From Nakamurella alba (GTDB lineage: Bacteria; Actinomycetota; Actinomycetes; Mycobacteriales; Nakamurellaceae), in the NCBI RefSeq assembly GCF_009707545.1, contig NZ_WLYK01000001.1:992001-1056000 (forward strand): a stretch of 64,000 bases of DNA. The letters are read 5' to 3'. Shown piece by piece: positions 1-7,945 of the stretch. A program made the position numbers and the translations under genes. The notes under the pieces are model-generated. The model was not told where the DNA came from and did no database searches. It was given only the letters and a program-made list of their open reading frames with translations. Every line of letters begins with the position of its first letter. Position 1 is the stretch's first letter.

Positions 1-278
1 TGGCCGGGGCGGAGGCCGAGATCAACGGCCTGCACCTGCTCGGCGAAGCGGGTACCGACCGGCGCGGCCGGCCGCGGGTCCAGTCCCTGCTCGTCCGGCG
101 GCTGGAGCCGGAGGACGACGGGGAGACCGACGACGACGAGGCGGGCGACACGGACGAGGGTGGGCGACGCGGCCACCCCGCCGATCAGGAGAACAGCCGC
201 GGCGAGCGTGCCGCGGCGGACAGCACGTCGCGCGGGCGGTCGTCCCGCAGCGGCGAGGACGAGAAGGTGCATCGGTGA
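1..278 (+). CDS. C-terminal end of a CNNM/CorC-type (hemolysin-like) membrane protein, partial
   Basis: The open frame enters from the left edge and stops at 276-278. The visible 91 residues begin with a short piece resembling the end of the transporter-associated domain of CorC/HlyC proteins (a turn, then VQSLLVRRLEP). They continue as a low-complexity Asp/Glu/Arg/Ser tail. In actinobacteria a CNNM-type gene normally stands just before the deaminase-like gene and era, so the position supports the call. Its stop overlaps the next gene's start by 4 bases (GTGA), which implies translational coupling. The CBS domains and membrane part lie outside the window, so the assignment rests mostly on context. 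Confidence 0.6.
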   Translation, partial: AGAEAEINGLHLLGEAGTDRRGRPRVQSLLVRRLEPEDDGETDDDEAGDTDEGGRRGHPADQENSRGERAAADSTSRGRSSRSGEDEKVHR

Positions 279-619
279 CCGCACAGCCCGCCTCCCTCCC
301 GGCGGAGGACGAGAAGTTGGTGACCCTGGCCAAGGGTGCCCGCGGCCGGGCCGGCGCGGCCGAGGGGGCCGCGGTGCGCGACCAGGACGGACGCACCTAT
401 GCGGCGGCGACCGTCCGGCTGCCCTCGTTCTCACTCACCGCGGTCCAGGCCGCGGTGGCCACGGCGGTGGCCTCCGGGGCGGAGGAACTGGAGGCCGTGG
501 TGCTGTTCGGCAGCACCTCCGCGGATGAGGTATCGATCGCTGCCGCCCGGGACATGTCGGCGCCGCTGCTGATCGCCGTGGGGCCGGACGGCGCGATCGG
601 TGAGACCCTGACGTGGTGA
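275..619 (+). CDS. Cytidine deaminase-like protein without zinc ligands
   Basis: A 114-residue protein between the CNNM gene and era, a place where actinobacteria keep a gene usually labelled cytidine deaminase. The fold-like features are there: a helix rich in Ala/Val near residues 60-70, then a strand VVLFGSTS and a helix. The H/C-A-E and P-C-x-x-C zinc motifs of true deaminases are absent; the sequence contains no Cys or His at all. Catalysis by the normal mechanism is therefore unlikely and the role is unknown. It starts at GTG, overlapping the upstream stop, and ends inside the start region of era, so the three genes look like one operon. Confidence 0.75.
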   Translation: MTAQPASLPAEDEKLVTLAKGARGRAGAAEGAAVRDQDGRTYAAATVRLPSFSLTAVQAAVATAVASGAEELEAVVLFGSTSADEVSIAAARDMSAPLLIAVGPDGAIGETLTW

Positions 620-1584
620 ACGCCCCTGCCGGTCCGGGTTCCGACACCGCTACGCCGGACGCTGCTCCGGAGCAGCCGCACCGGTCCGGCTTCGCCTGTT
701 TCGTCGGCCGGCCGAACGCCGGCAAGTCCACCCTGCTGAACGCGATGGTCGGCCAGAAGGTCGCGATCACCTCGGACAAGCCGCAGACCACCCGGCGTGC
801 GGTGCGCGGGATCATCACCCGCGACGACGCGCAGATGGTCGTCGTCGACACCCCGGGGATGCACAAGCCGCGCACCCTGCTCGGCGAGCGGCTCGGCGAC
901 CTGGTCCGGTCCGTCTGGAGCGACGTGGACGTCATCGGCTTCTGCGTGCCCGCCGACGAGAAGGTCGGGCCGGGGGACCGGCGGATCGCCGCCGAGATCG
1001 CCGAGCAGGCCGGCCGGACGCCGGTGATCGGCGTGATCACCAAGACCGACAAGGCCTCCGCCGACCAGATCGCCGCCCAGCTGCTGTTGCTCTCCGAGGT
1101 GCGGGAGTTCGCCGAGATCGTCCCGGTGTCCGCGGTGCGGCAGGAGCAGGTCGGGCTGCTCGCCGACCTGATGATCGCCCGGTTGCCGGAGGGCCCCCGT
1201 CTCTACCCGGACGGTGAGGTCACCGACGAGCCGGTCGAGACCATGATCTCCGAGATCATCCGGGAGTCCGCCTTGGACGGGGTGCGCGACGAGCTGCCCC
1301 ACTCGCTGGCCGTGCTGGTCGACGAGATGGGACCGCGCGAGGGCCGCCCGGAGAACTCCCCGATGACCGACATCTACGCGACCATCTACGTCGAGCGCGA
1401 CTCACAGAAGGCGATCGTGCTGGGCCGCAAGGGATCCCGGCTCGGTGAGGTCGGCCGGCGCTCCCGCCTGCAGATCGAGAAGCTCCTCGGGCAGCGGGTG
1501 TACCTGAGCCTGCACATCAGCGTCGCCAAGGACTGGCAGCGCGACCCCAAGCAACTCCGCAAGCTCGGGTTCGACCCGCAGTAG
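613..1584 (+). CDS. era: GTPase Era, 30S ribosome assembly
   Basis: A 323-residue GTPase that binds the 3' end of 16S rRNA and helps mature the small ribosomal subunit. The G1 loop GRPNAGKST is at about residues 32-40. A switch region with KPQTTR follows, then G3 DTPG at 79-82 and G4 TKTD at 143-146 (a T in place of the usual N). A C-terminal KH domain covers about residues 230-310, with GRKGSRLGEVGRRSR and the closing VAKDWQRDPKQLRKLGF typical of Era. Length is normal apart from about 20 extra N-terminal residues. It starts at GTG, with a second GTG immediately following, and overlaps the preceding gene by 7 bases. recO, often found downstream, is not here; a repeat-filled gap follows instead. 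Confidence 0.97.
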   Translation: MVNAPAGPGSDTATPDAAPEQPHRSGFACFVGRPNAGKSTLLNAMVGQKVAITSDKPQTTRRAVRGIITRDDAQMVVVDTPGMHKPRTLLGERLGDLVRSVWSDVDVIGFCVPADEKVGPGDRRIAAEIAEQAGRTPVIGVITKTDKASADQIAAQLLLLSEVREFAEIVPVSAVRQEQVGLLADLMIARLPEGPRLYPDGEVTDEPVETMISEIIRESALDGVRDELPHSLAVLVDEMGPREGRPENSPMTDIYATIYVERDSQKAIVLGRKGSRLGEVGRRSRLQIEKLLGQRVYLSLHISVAKDWQRDPKQLRKLGFDPQ

Positions 1585-1647
1585 GTCTTCCTCCAGGCGG
1601 TTGTGTCGGGTTGCTGCAGACGATGGTTGCCGGCTGTCCGTTGCTGA

Positions 1648-2073
1648 GGTGGTCGGGTTCTACCACTGCCTGGACAGGGTGTCGTTGTCGGCCGGGTCAG
1701 GTTGTGGCTTGCGACGTCCGGATCCGCGTCGAGGTGGTCGGTTCAATGTTGCCTGGACAGGGTGCCGTTGGTGGCCGGTCGCTGGCTGGGCGTCGGTCCT
1801 GTAGTGGTGGGGCCGGGGAGGGCATCTTCCGGCGGGGTTCTCGACTCCGGGTCCGTCTGGCGACATCTGTTGTAGCGCAACGGCCCGGGAAGGCTCTTGG
1901 CTGTCGGTGCGCTGGTGGTCAGGTTCTACCGCTGCCGCCTGGACAGGGGTCCGTGGCCGCCGGGTCGGGTCGTCGGGTGTCGGTTGGTGTCGTGGTGGGG
2001 CCGGGGAGGGCATCTTCCGGCGGGATTTTCGACTTCCGGTCCGTCTGGCGACATCTGTTGTAGCGCAACGGCC
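1648..2073 (+). repeat. GT-rich intergenic block with imperfect direct repeats
   Basis: This is most of the 751-bp gap between era and the SIS gene. Three starts of a GGTGGTC-type unit lie at 1648, 1733 and 1914, each followed within about 35 nt by GCCTGGACAGGG. The second and third units also share an 82-bp segment (1804-1885 and 1992-2073) that differs at only about three positions and ends TGTAGCGCAACGGCC. The plus strand is strongly G+T rich, unlike the coding regions around it. Frames that cross it change character from repeat to repeat and show no protein family, so I call it non-coding. The function is not known. Confidence 0.7.
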
Positions 2074-2275
2074 ACCGAGTGGCCGGGTGGTTCCGTCTTC
2101 AGCACGGAAGGGTGGGATTCCCTGCGGCGCAGGCATTCCCTGGCCCGAAAGCCGTCTCACGACCGGCAGGAGGGCCAACGAATGGAGACCATGGGTGTCG
2201 GGGTTGGTGTCGCCGGCCAACAGTGACCCGATGGCAAGGCTGCGCCGCAGCTCCTGCTCGCAACTGATCAGACAG

Positions 2276-2309
2276 TGCACAAATATGCTCGATTGAGCTA
2301 CGATGTGCG
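2276..2309 (+). promoter_or_regulatory. Promoter with nested dyad upstream of the SIS gene
   Basis: Two inverted-repeat pairs share one centre at 2292.5. The inner pair is GCTC (2287-2290) and GAGC (2295-2298); the outer pair is TGCACA (2276-2281) and TGTGCG (2304-2309, five of six matching). A promoter can be read across the same bases: -35 TGCACA, 17-nt spacer, -10 TACGAT (2299-2304). A repressor dimer at this dyad would cover the whole promoter. The AT content is well above its surroundings. The regulator is not identified. Confidence 0.5.
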
Positions 2310-2335
2310 CAACAACGAGCAGAAGGGAGGCTGTC

Positions 2336-3430
2336 ATGTCGTCGGTGATCGATGCCGGTCCGGGCCGGTGGGTGGCTGCGGAGATGGCCGAACAGCCGGC
2401 GGTGCTGGCCGGCATCGCCGGTCGTCGGGACGTCGAGATCGAACGGATCCGGGCGGCGCTGCCGCGGGACCGGGAGGAGCTCGGCGGGATCTCGCTGATC
2501 GCGCGGGGCTCCAGCGACAACGTCGCTGTGCACGCGCGGTACCTGCTGGAGCTGGCCACCGGGTTGCCGGTCAGCCTCGTCGCGCCGAGTCTGGTCACCC
2601 GGTACCACCGGGAGCTGCGGGCCCGGAACCATCTGGCCGTTGCGCTGTCCCAGTCCGGCCGCACACCGGAGATCGTCACGGTGGCCGAGCATCTCGCATC
2701 CCGAGGCGCGACTGTCGTGGCCGTGACCAATCACGACGACTCCCCGCTGGCCGCCGCGTCCGCCGTGACCCTGTCGGTCGGCACCGGGTCCGAGATCGCC
2801 GTCCCGGCGACCAAGACGGTGACCGGTCAACTGGCCCTGGTCACCCTGCTCGCCGAGGCCGTGGCGCCCGACGGTGCCGACATGGACCGGTGGACGGGAG
2901 GCGCGACGGCATGGAATCGGCTCGCCGAGGTGGTGGCCGGCGTCCTGGACGACACCGCCGCCGTGGAGGACGCCGCGGCTCTCGCCCGGGATCACAAGGT
3001 CGGCATCCACCTGGCGCGCGGCCTGACCTACGCCGCAGCACTGGAAGGTGCGCTGAAGTCGAAGGAGACCACCCGGCGGGTGCACGAGGGGTACTCCAGT
3101 GCCGACTTCCTGCACGGACCGCTGACCGTTGCCTCACCCGAGGTGCTGGTCGTCGCCTACGGCGCCGACGGGCCGGTGCTCGGTGACGTGCTCGACACCG
3201 CCTCCGCGGCATCGGATCTGGGATCACCGGTGATCGCCATCGGGGCGCCGGAGCTGCTGTCCGGGCTGCCGTCGGCGGTCGGGCTGCCGGTCGCCGGTGG
3301 GCTCGGGGAGGCGCTGGCGGTGGTGCCGCTGGTGGTCCGCGGGCAGCAACTCGCTGTCAGCACCACCCTTGAGCTCGGCATGGACCCGGACCGCCCGGTC
3401 GGACTGAACAAGGTCACTGCCACCCACTGA
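2336..3430 (+). CDS. SIS-domain sugar isomerase/deaminase-like protein (GlmS isomerase-like)
   Basis: 364 residues with two SIS (phosphosugar isomerase) domains, resembling the isomerase half of GlmS and AgaS/FrlB-type amino-sugar enzymes but without the glutaminase half. The first domain has the ARGSSDN loop (about residue 57) and SQSGRTPE, the usual phosphate-binding Ser/Thr segments. The second runs from about residue 190, with GRGLTYAAALEGALKSKETT and a HEGYSSADFLHGP segment. The ATG at 2336 is preferred over an in-frame ATG at 2303 because AGGGAGG lies 5-6 nt before it. It stands alone, with the repeat block before it and its own regulated-looking promoter. The substrate is unknown; a phosphorylated amino sugar is likely. 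Confidence 0.8.
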   Translation: MSSVIDAGPGRWVAAEMAEQPAVLAGIAGRRDVEIERIRAALPRDREELGGISLIARGSSDNVAVHARYLLELATGLPVSLVAPSLVTRYHRELRARNHLAVALSQSGRTPEIVTVAEHLASRGATVVAVTNHDDSPLAAASAVTLSVGTGSEIAVPATKTVTGQLALVTLLAEAVAPDGADMDRWTGGATAWNRLAEVVAGVLDDTAAVEDAAALARDHKVGIHLARGLTYAAALEGALKSKETTRRVHEGYSSADFLHGPLTVASPEVLVVAYGADGPVLGDVLDTASAASDLGSPVIAIGAPELLSGLPSAVGLPVAGGLGEALAVVPLVVRGQQLAVSTTLELGMDPDRPVGLNKVTATH

Positions 3431-3591
3431 CGACCTCGACCCCACTGATGACTGCGACCGCGACCGCGACCGTGAACACCGGGACCGCTGACGACCGCAA
3501 CCACCGGCAACCGTGATGCATCGAGAATCGTCACGACGGAACACGGCCACCGCGGCCTGACACGGTCGCCACCCACCCATCACCCTTGCCC

Positions 3592-3597
3592 TAGCGT
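3592..3597 (+). promoter_or_regulatory. -10 box TAGCGT of a probable leaderless transcript
   Basis: TAGCGT ends 7 nt before the ATG at 3605, so transcription would begin at or within a base of the start codon. No well-spaced ribosome binding site is present (GGAGG is only 2 nt from the ATG). Confidence 0.45.
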
Positions 3598-3604
3598 GGA
3601 GGTC

Positions 3605-5026
3605 ATGACGCGCGAAAGGGAAGCGGTGGCCGAGGGCGCCGCGCAGTGGCTGGACAAGGTGCAGGACTGGCTCCGGATCCCCTCGGTGAGCGCCGACCCC
3701 GGCCACCACGGCGACGTGGCCGCCTCCGCCCACTACCTCGCGGAGTGGTTGCGGCAGAGCGGCTTCCCGCAGGTGGAGGTCTGGGACGAAGGACCGGCGC
3801 TGCCGGCCGTCTGGGCGCATTGGCCGTCCGGTGATCCGGACGCGGTGCGGGTCACCGTGTACGGCCACCACGACGTCCAGCCGGCGGAGCCGAGCGAGGA
3901 CCCGGCCGCACGGTGGATCCATCCGCCGTTCGAGCCGACGATCGAGGACGGGGTGCTGTACGGCCGCGGGGCCAGCGACGACAAGGGCAACATCGCGATG
4001 CACCTGCTCGGGGTGCAGGCGCATCTTGCCGCCACCGGGCGCACCGCCCCGGCCGTCGATCTCACCCTGCTGGTCGAGGGCGAGGAGGAGTCCGGGTCCG
4101 CGCACATCGCCGAGCTGCTCGAGTCGCACCGGCACCAGCTGGAGACGGACGTCATCGTCGTCTCCGACACCGGTCTGTTCGGCGCCGGCACCCCGTCGAT
4201 CTGCGTCGGCATGCGAGGTCTGGTCGGCGGTCAACTGCACGTGCACGGGCCCGACATCGATTTGCACTCCGGCGTCTTCGGCGGTGCGGTGCCGAACCCG
4301 CTCACCGAGATGGCCCGGATCCTGGCGTCCCTGCACGACGCCGACCACCGCATCACCGTCCCCGGCTTCTACGACGGCGTGATCGAGCCGACGCCGGAGG
4401 AGCGCGCGGCGACGGCCGCGCTGCCGTTCGACGAGTCGGCGTTCCTGTCCGGCCCGGCGTCCTCGCGGGCGGCGGTCGGCGAGGAGGGCTGGAGCACCCT
4501 GGAGCGGATCGGCATCCGGCCGACCGCGGAGATCAACGGGATGTGGGGTGGCTACACCGGTCCTGGTGGCAAGACCATCGTGCCGACGGACGCGTACGCC
4601 AAGCTCAGCTTCCGGCTGGTCGGACATCAGGACCCGGCCACGATCCAGCGGTTGGTGAGCGAGTTCCTCGAAGGCGCAGCGAGTCCCGGTATCGAGGTGA
4701 CCATGGAGTGGGAGGGTGCGGGTGTGGCACCGGTGCACGTGTCGACCACCCATCCGGCGACCCAGGCCACCCGAGCAGCGGTCGGGCTGGCGTTCGACAC
4801 CGACACCGTGCTGCTGACCCGGGAAGGCGGATCCGGTCCAGAGGCGCAGTTGGCCGCGTCGATGGACGCGCCGCTGGTGTTCCTCGGCGTGATGCTGGAC
4901 GATGACCAGATCCACGCGCCGAACGAGAAGACCGCCGTCGACCGGCTGATCAAGGGGTGCGAGGCCACCGCGTACATGTACGCCGGACTCGCCGCCATCG
5001 GCCGGGAAGGTCTGCGGGAGGCCTGA
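3605..5026 (+). CDS. M20 family dipeptidase (carnosinase/CNDP-like)
   Basis: 473 residues of an M20 zinc dipeptidase of the subgroup that contains carnosinase-like and ArgE/DapE-related enzymes. The metal ligands are visible in order: YGHHDVQP (about residues 85-92), GRGASDDKG (about 120-128) with the bridging Asp, EGEEESGS (about 158-165) with the catalytic Glu, SDTG (about 191), and a C-terminal HAPNEK His. The dimerisation (lid) insert sits in the middle, as is usual. There is no signal peptide, so it should be cytoplasmic. An in-frame GTG at 3596 is possible, but the -10 box 7 nt upstream of 3605 favours the ATG. It is monocistronic. Confidence 0.88.
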   Translation: MTREREAVAEGAAQWLDKVQDWLRIPSVSADPGHHGDVAASAHYLAEWLRQSGFPQVEVWDEGPALPAVWAHWPSGDPDAVRVTVYGHHDVQPAEPSEDPAARWIHPPFEPTIEDGVLYGRGASDDKGNIAMHLLGVQAHLAATGRTAPAVDLTLLVEGEEESGSAHIAELLESHRHQLETDVIVVSDTGLFGAGTPSICVGMRGLVGGQLHVHGPDIDLHSGVFGGAVPNPLTEMARILASLHDADHRITVPGFYDGVIEPTPEERAATAALPFDESAFLSGPASSRAAVGEEGWSTLERIGIRPTAEINGMWGGYTGPGGKTIVPTDAYAKLSFRLVGHQDPATIQRLVSEFLEGAASPGIEVTMEWEGAGVAPVHVSTTHPATQATRAAVGLAFDTDTVLLTREGGSGPEAQLAASMDAPLVFLGVMLDDDQIHAPNEKTAVDRLIKGCEATAYMYAGLAAIGREGLREA

Positions 5027-5142
5027 TCCCGCCGACCGGACCCGTCGCGGCTCACTGGGCCGGTCACCCGGTCGTGCGGCCGTTCCGACCGCTCCCGGCG
5101 TGCTGACGGCCCGCTGACCAGCCCCTGTGCCATGATCCGCAC

Positions 5143-6306
5143 ATGGGCAGACACGGTGCACCCGAGGCGCGTTCGACGCGACGGGTGCCGTGGGTGCTGA
5201 TCGGCGTCGTGGTGCTGCTGGTCGCAGCGATCGGCCTCGGCATCTGGTGGTGGACCCTCCGGTCGCAGACCGACCCGATCTCCGCCGACCCGGTCGACGG
5301 TTACGCGGTCGTGGTGTCGTCCCCGGCCTGCCCGGGCGGGGAGGGCACGGTCGTCGACATCGCCGGCACCGACCCGGTGGTCCGCGCAACGATGGACGCG
5401 TGCGGGTACCCGGAGGGCCGGCGTATCGCGGTGCAGTACCTGGCCTCCGACCCGGCCCAGGTGCGCCTCGCCGGGACCGGGACGGCGGCGGGCACGCCGT
5501 CCGCGGCACGCTGGTTGCCGTTGGCCATCCTCCTCACCGGAGGCCTCGCCGTCGCCGCGACCCTGCAGCAGCTGATCGAACGCCGGCGGTCGCGGCACTC
5601 CGGGCGGGGCACCCGCGTGTCGATGGCGGATCTGCGGGCGCGTGGGGAGTCCGCCGCCCCGCCGGGGTCCGGCGCCGTTCTGTCGGCCGCGGCCGGTACG
5701 AGTGCGGCCGGCGTGGCTCCCGGGCAGGGGACCGCCGCGGACGTCGATCCGGCTACGGGCCCGCCGGCTACCTCCGACGCCGGGTGGGTGCCGGAGTCGG
5801 CGGCACCCGAAGCGCCGACCGACGGCACCGAGCCGCCGACCGGGGCGACGGAGTACACCGCGCCGGACGTGACCGAGCCTGCCGTCGACACCGAGCCTGC
5901 TACTGATCCCGCCTCGGCTGCCGACACCTTCCCGGACGGCGACGTCGCTTCGACCGTCCCTGGCGGCGTCAGGGAGCCGGCCGACGCGACGACCGGACCG
6001 GTCGGGTTGCCGGACTCCGGTGGCGGCGCACAGGCAGACACCGGACCGATCGACCTCACCGCGGGCGGAACCACGAGCTCCGGCTGGGTCCCGGAGACGG
6101 GCTGGGTCCCGGAGTCTGGCCCGGCCTGGGCGACCGACGAGCAGCAGGAGTCCGACGGGCCGGCGGCACCCGACCACCTGTCCGACCTCTCCGACGCCGG
6201 CGACCTCGGTCTGTCCGACCAGGAACCCGCGGCGGCCGACCGTGCCGACGGGGACCAGGACGACGACCTGTTCTCCCACCGCGGCCACGAGTTCCCCGGA
6301 CACTGA
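5143..6306 (+). CDS. Membrane-anchored protein with long acidic Pro/Thr tail, unknown function
   Basis: 387 residues that I do not recognise as a named family. Residues 16-38 form a transmembrane helix (VLIGVVVLLVAAIGLGIWWW). A small domain of about 70 residues follows with two Cys (ACPGGEG and DACGYPEG) that could form a disulfide outside the cell. A second helix lies at about 126-145. From about 160 to the end the chain is Ala/Pro/Thr/Asp/Glu rich and surely disordered, and carries GWVPE three times (about residues 208, 314, 321). The helix-domain-helix layout puts the tail in the cytoplasm if the loop is outside. A weak -10 (CATGAT) lies 6 nt before the ATG, again suggesting a leaderless start. 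Confidence 0.6.
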   Translation: MGRHGAPEARSTRRVPWVLIGVVVLLVAAIGLGIWWWTLRSQTDPISADPVDGYAVVVSSPACPGGEGTVVDIAGTDPVVRATMDACGYPEGRRIAVQYLASDPAQVRLAGTGTAAGTPSAARWLPLAILLTGGLAVAATLQQLIERRRSRHSGRGTRVSMADLRARGESAAPPGSGAVLSAAAGTSAAGVAPGQGTAADVDPATGPPATSDAGWVPESAAPEAPTDGTEPPTGATEYTAPDVTEPAVDTEPATDPASAADTFPDGDVASTVPGGVREPADATTGPVGLPDSGGGAQADTGPIDLTAGGTTSSGWVPETGWVPESGPAWATDEQQESDGPAAPDHLSDLSDAGDLGLSDQEPAAADRADGDQDDDLFSHRGHEFPGH

Positions 6307-6380
6307 TCCCTCCCGACACGGGTGTCCGGACGCCGATACCTCCGGACACCGATGCCTCCGGACACCTGTCCCTCCCGGGC
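6296..6380 (+). repeat. Degenerate short repeats (CCGGACAC) after the membrane protein gene
   Basis: The sequence CCGGACAC, or a close variant, recurs about every 16-17 nt across the stop codon and into the intergenic region, with GATNCCTC between copies. It opens the 301-bp gap before the M16 gene. The rest of that gap (6381-6595) shows no gene, hairpin or clear promoter apart from the -10 noted at 6596. Confidence 0.5.
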
Positions 6381-6595
6381 GACGCCGGGCCCGACGACTC
6401 GACCACCGCCTCGATCCCGCCCGGGAAACACCGCGCCGGACATCGCCCGTGCCCCTGGCCTGACGCCCGCCGGAACCCCATGCCGACGCCCGCCCGAACT
6501 CCGGACCGGCACCGGATTCGGACAACCGGTCACACAGGTGCGGAGCGACGCGACACGAACGGTGGGTGGGACCCTGAGCCGGGCGAACGGCTGGT

Positions 6596-6601
6596 TAGTG
6601 T
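6596..6601 (+). promoter_or_regulatory. -10 box TAGTGT of a probable leaderless transcript
   Basis: TAGTGT ends 6 nt before the GTG start at 6608 of the M16 peptidase gene, and there is no Shine-Dalgarno sequence. This is the geometry of a leaderless mRNA. Confidence 0.5.
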
Positions 6602-6607
6602 GGCGGG

Positions 6608-7945
6608 GTGGCCCACACCGTTACGCCGACACGGCGATCCCGCCGCCGATCGGCGATCCCCACCGCCGAGCACCCGGTCAGCAGGCTCCGGCTGGACAAC
6701 GGACTGCGGGTGGTGCTGGCACCCGACCGGACCAGCGGGGTGGTCGGCGTGGCCGTCCACTACGACGTCGGCTTCCGGTCGGAGCCCGAGGGCCGCACCG
6801 GGTTCGCCCACCTCTTCGAGCACCTGATGTTCCAGGGCAGCGAGTCGCTGCCCAAACTCGAGCACTTCCGGCTGGTGCAGTCCTCGGGCGGCATCTTCAA
6901 CGGCTCCACCCACACCGACTACACCGACTACTTCGAGGTGCTGCCCGCCGCGGCCCTGGAACGCGGTCTGTTCCTCGAGGCCGACCGGATGCGCGCACCG
7001 CGGATCACCGCCGAGAACCTGGCCAACCAGGTCGACGTGGTCAGCGAGGAGATCCGGCTGAACGTGCTGAACCGGCCGTACGGCGGGTTCTCCTGGATCT
7101 ACCTGCCGCCGTTGCTGTTCTCCACGTTCGCCAACGCGCACAACGGGTACGGCGATTTCGTCGATCTGCAGGCCGCCACCGTCGCGGACTGCGCCGACTT
7201 CTTCGAGAAGTACTACACACCGGCCAACGCGGTGCTCACGGTGTGCGGTGACTTCGATCCGGACGAGGCCGCGGACCTGGTGCAGCAACATTTCTCGGAC
7301 GTGCCGTACCGCCCGGCCCCGGTCCGGCCGTCCTTCGACGAGCCGGTACCGGACGGTGTGATCAAGGGGCAGCACCCGGATCCGCTCGCGCCGCTCCCGG
7401 CCTTCGCCGTGGGCTGGCGGCTGCCGGACCCGGTGGCCGATCTCGACTCCTACCTGGCGACAGTCCTTCTGGGACAGCTGCTCTCGGACGGCGAGTCGTC
7501 CCGGCTGCAGTCCACCGTGGTGGCCGAGGCCGGCCTGGCGACCGAGATCTGGTCCGGTCCGGGGCTGATGGGCGGCCCGTTCGACGCCCGTGATCCCGAC
7601 ATCTTCGTGCTCGGCGCCCTGCACCCGGCCGAGGTCGACGGGGAGACGGTGCGCGAGGCGGCCTACGAGCAGCTCGCCGCGGTGGCCCAGGACGGGCCGA
7701 CCGAGGAGGAGATGACCAGTGCGGTGGCCCGATTCTCGGCCGGCCACTTCCGGGAGAGCGACTCGATCTCGGCGCGTACCCGGTCGCTCGGCTCGTTCGA
7801 GCTGCTGCACGGCCGCGCCGAACTGCTCAACGAGATCCCGGCGATGATCGCCGCCCTCCCGCCGGAGGCCATCCGGGACGCGGCCGCGCACCTGGACCCG
7901 GGTCGCTGCGCGATCCTCGAGGTCATCCCGGGAGCTGACCGCTGA
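6608..7945 (+). CDS. M16 family zinc peptidase, catalytic subunit
   Basis: 445 residues of a pitrilysin-type (M16B) peptidase. The inverted zinc motif HLFEH is at residues 68-72, and the third ligand Glu is in the VVSEEIR segment near 147-148. The second, inactive half follows after about residue 230, as in other M16B chains. This is the chain that should bind zinc. Its stop overlaps the ATG of a second M16 gene (TGATG), so the two are co-translated and probably form the active/inactive pair known for this family. No signal peptide is visible. The substrates are likely peptides. Confidence 0.9.
   Translation: MAHTVTPTRRSRRRSAIPTAEHPVSRLRLDNGLRVVLAPDRTSGVVGVAVHYDVGFRSEPEGRTGFAHLFEHLMFQGSESLPKLEHFRLVQSSGGIFNGSTHTDYTDYFEVLPAAALERGLFLEADRMRAPRITAENLANQVDVVSEEIRLNVLNRPYGGFSWIYLPPLLFSTFANAHNGYGDFVDLQAATVADCADFFEKYYTPANAVLTVCGDFDPDEAADLVQQHFSDVPYRPAPVRPSFDEPVPDGVIKGQHPDPLAPLPAFAVGWRLPDPVADLDSYLATVLLGQLLSDGESSRLQSTVVAEAGLATEIWSGPGLMGGPFDARDPDIFVLGALHPAEVDGETVREAAYEQLAAVAQDGPTEEEMTSAVARFSAGHFRESDSISARTRSLGSFELLHGRAELLNEIPAMIAALPPEAIRDAAAHLDPGRCAILEVIPGADR

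Noticed and set aside
1648-2073. CRISPR or tandem-repeat array
   Set aside because: Unit spacings (85 and 181 bp) are irregular and units diverge; no spacers of constant length.
1660-2730. A minus-strand frame crossing the repeat block into the SIS gene
   Set aside because: It includes the antisense of a well-supported SIS gene, and in the repeat block its translation merely repeats with the DNA. No RBS or family match.
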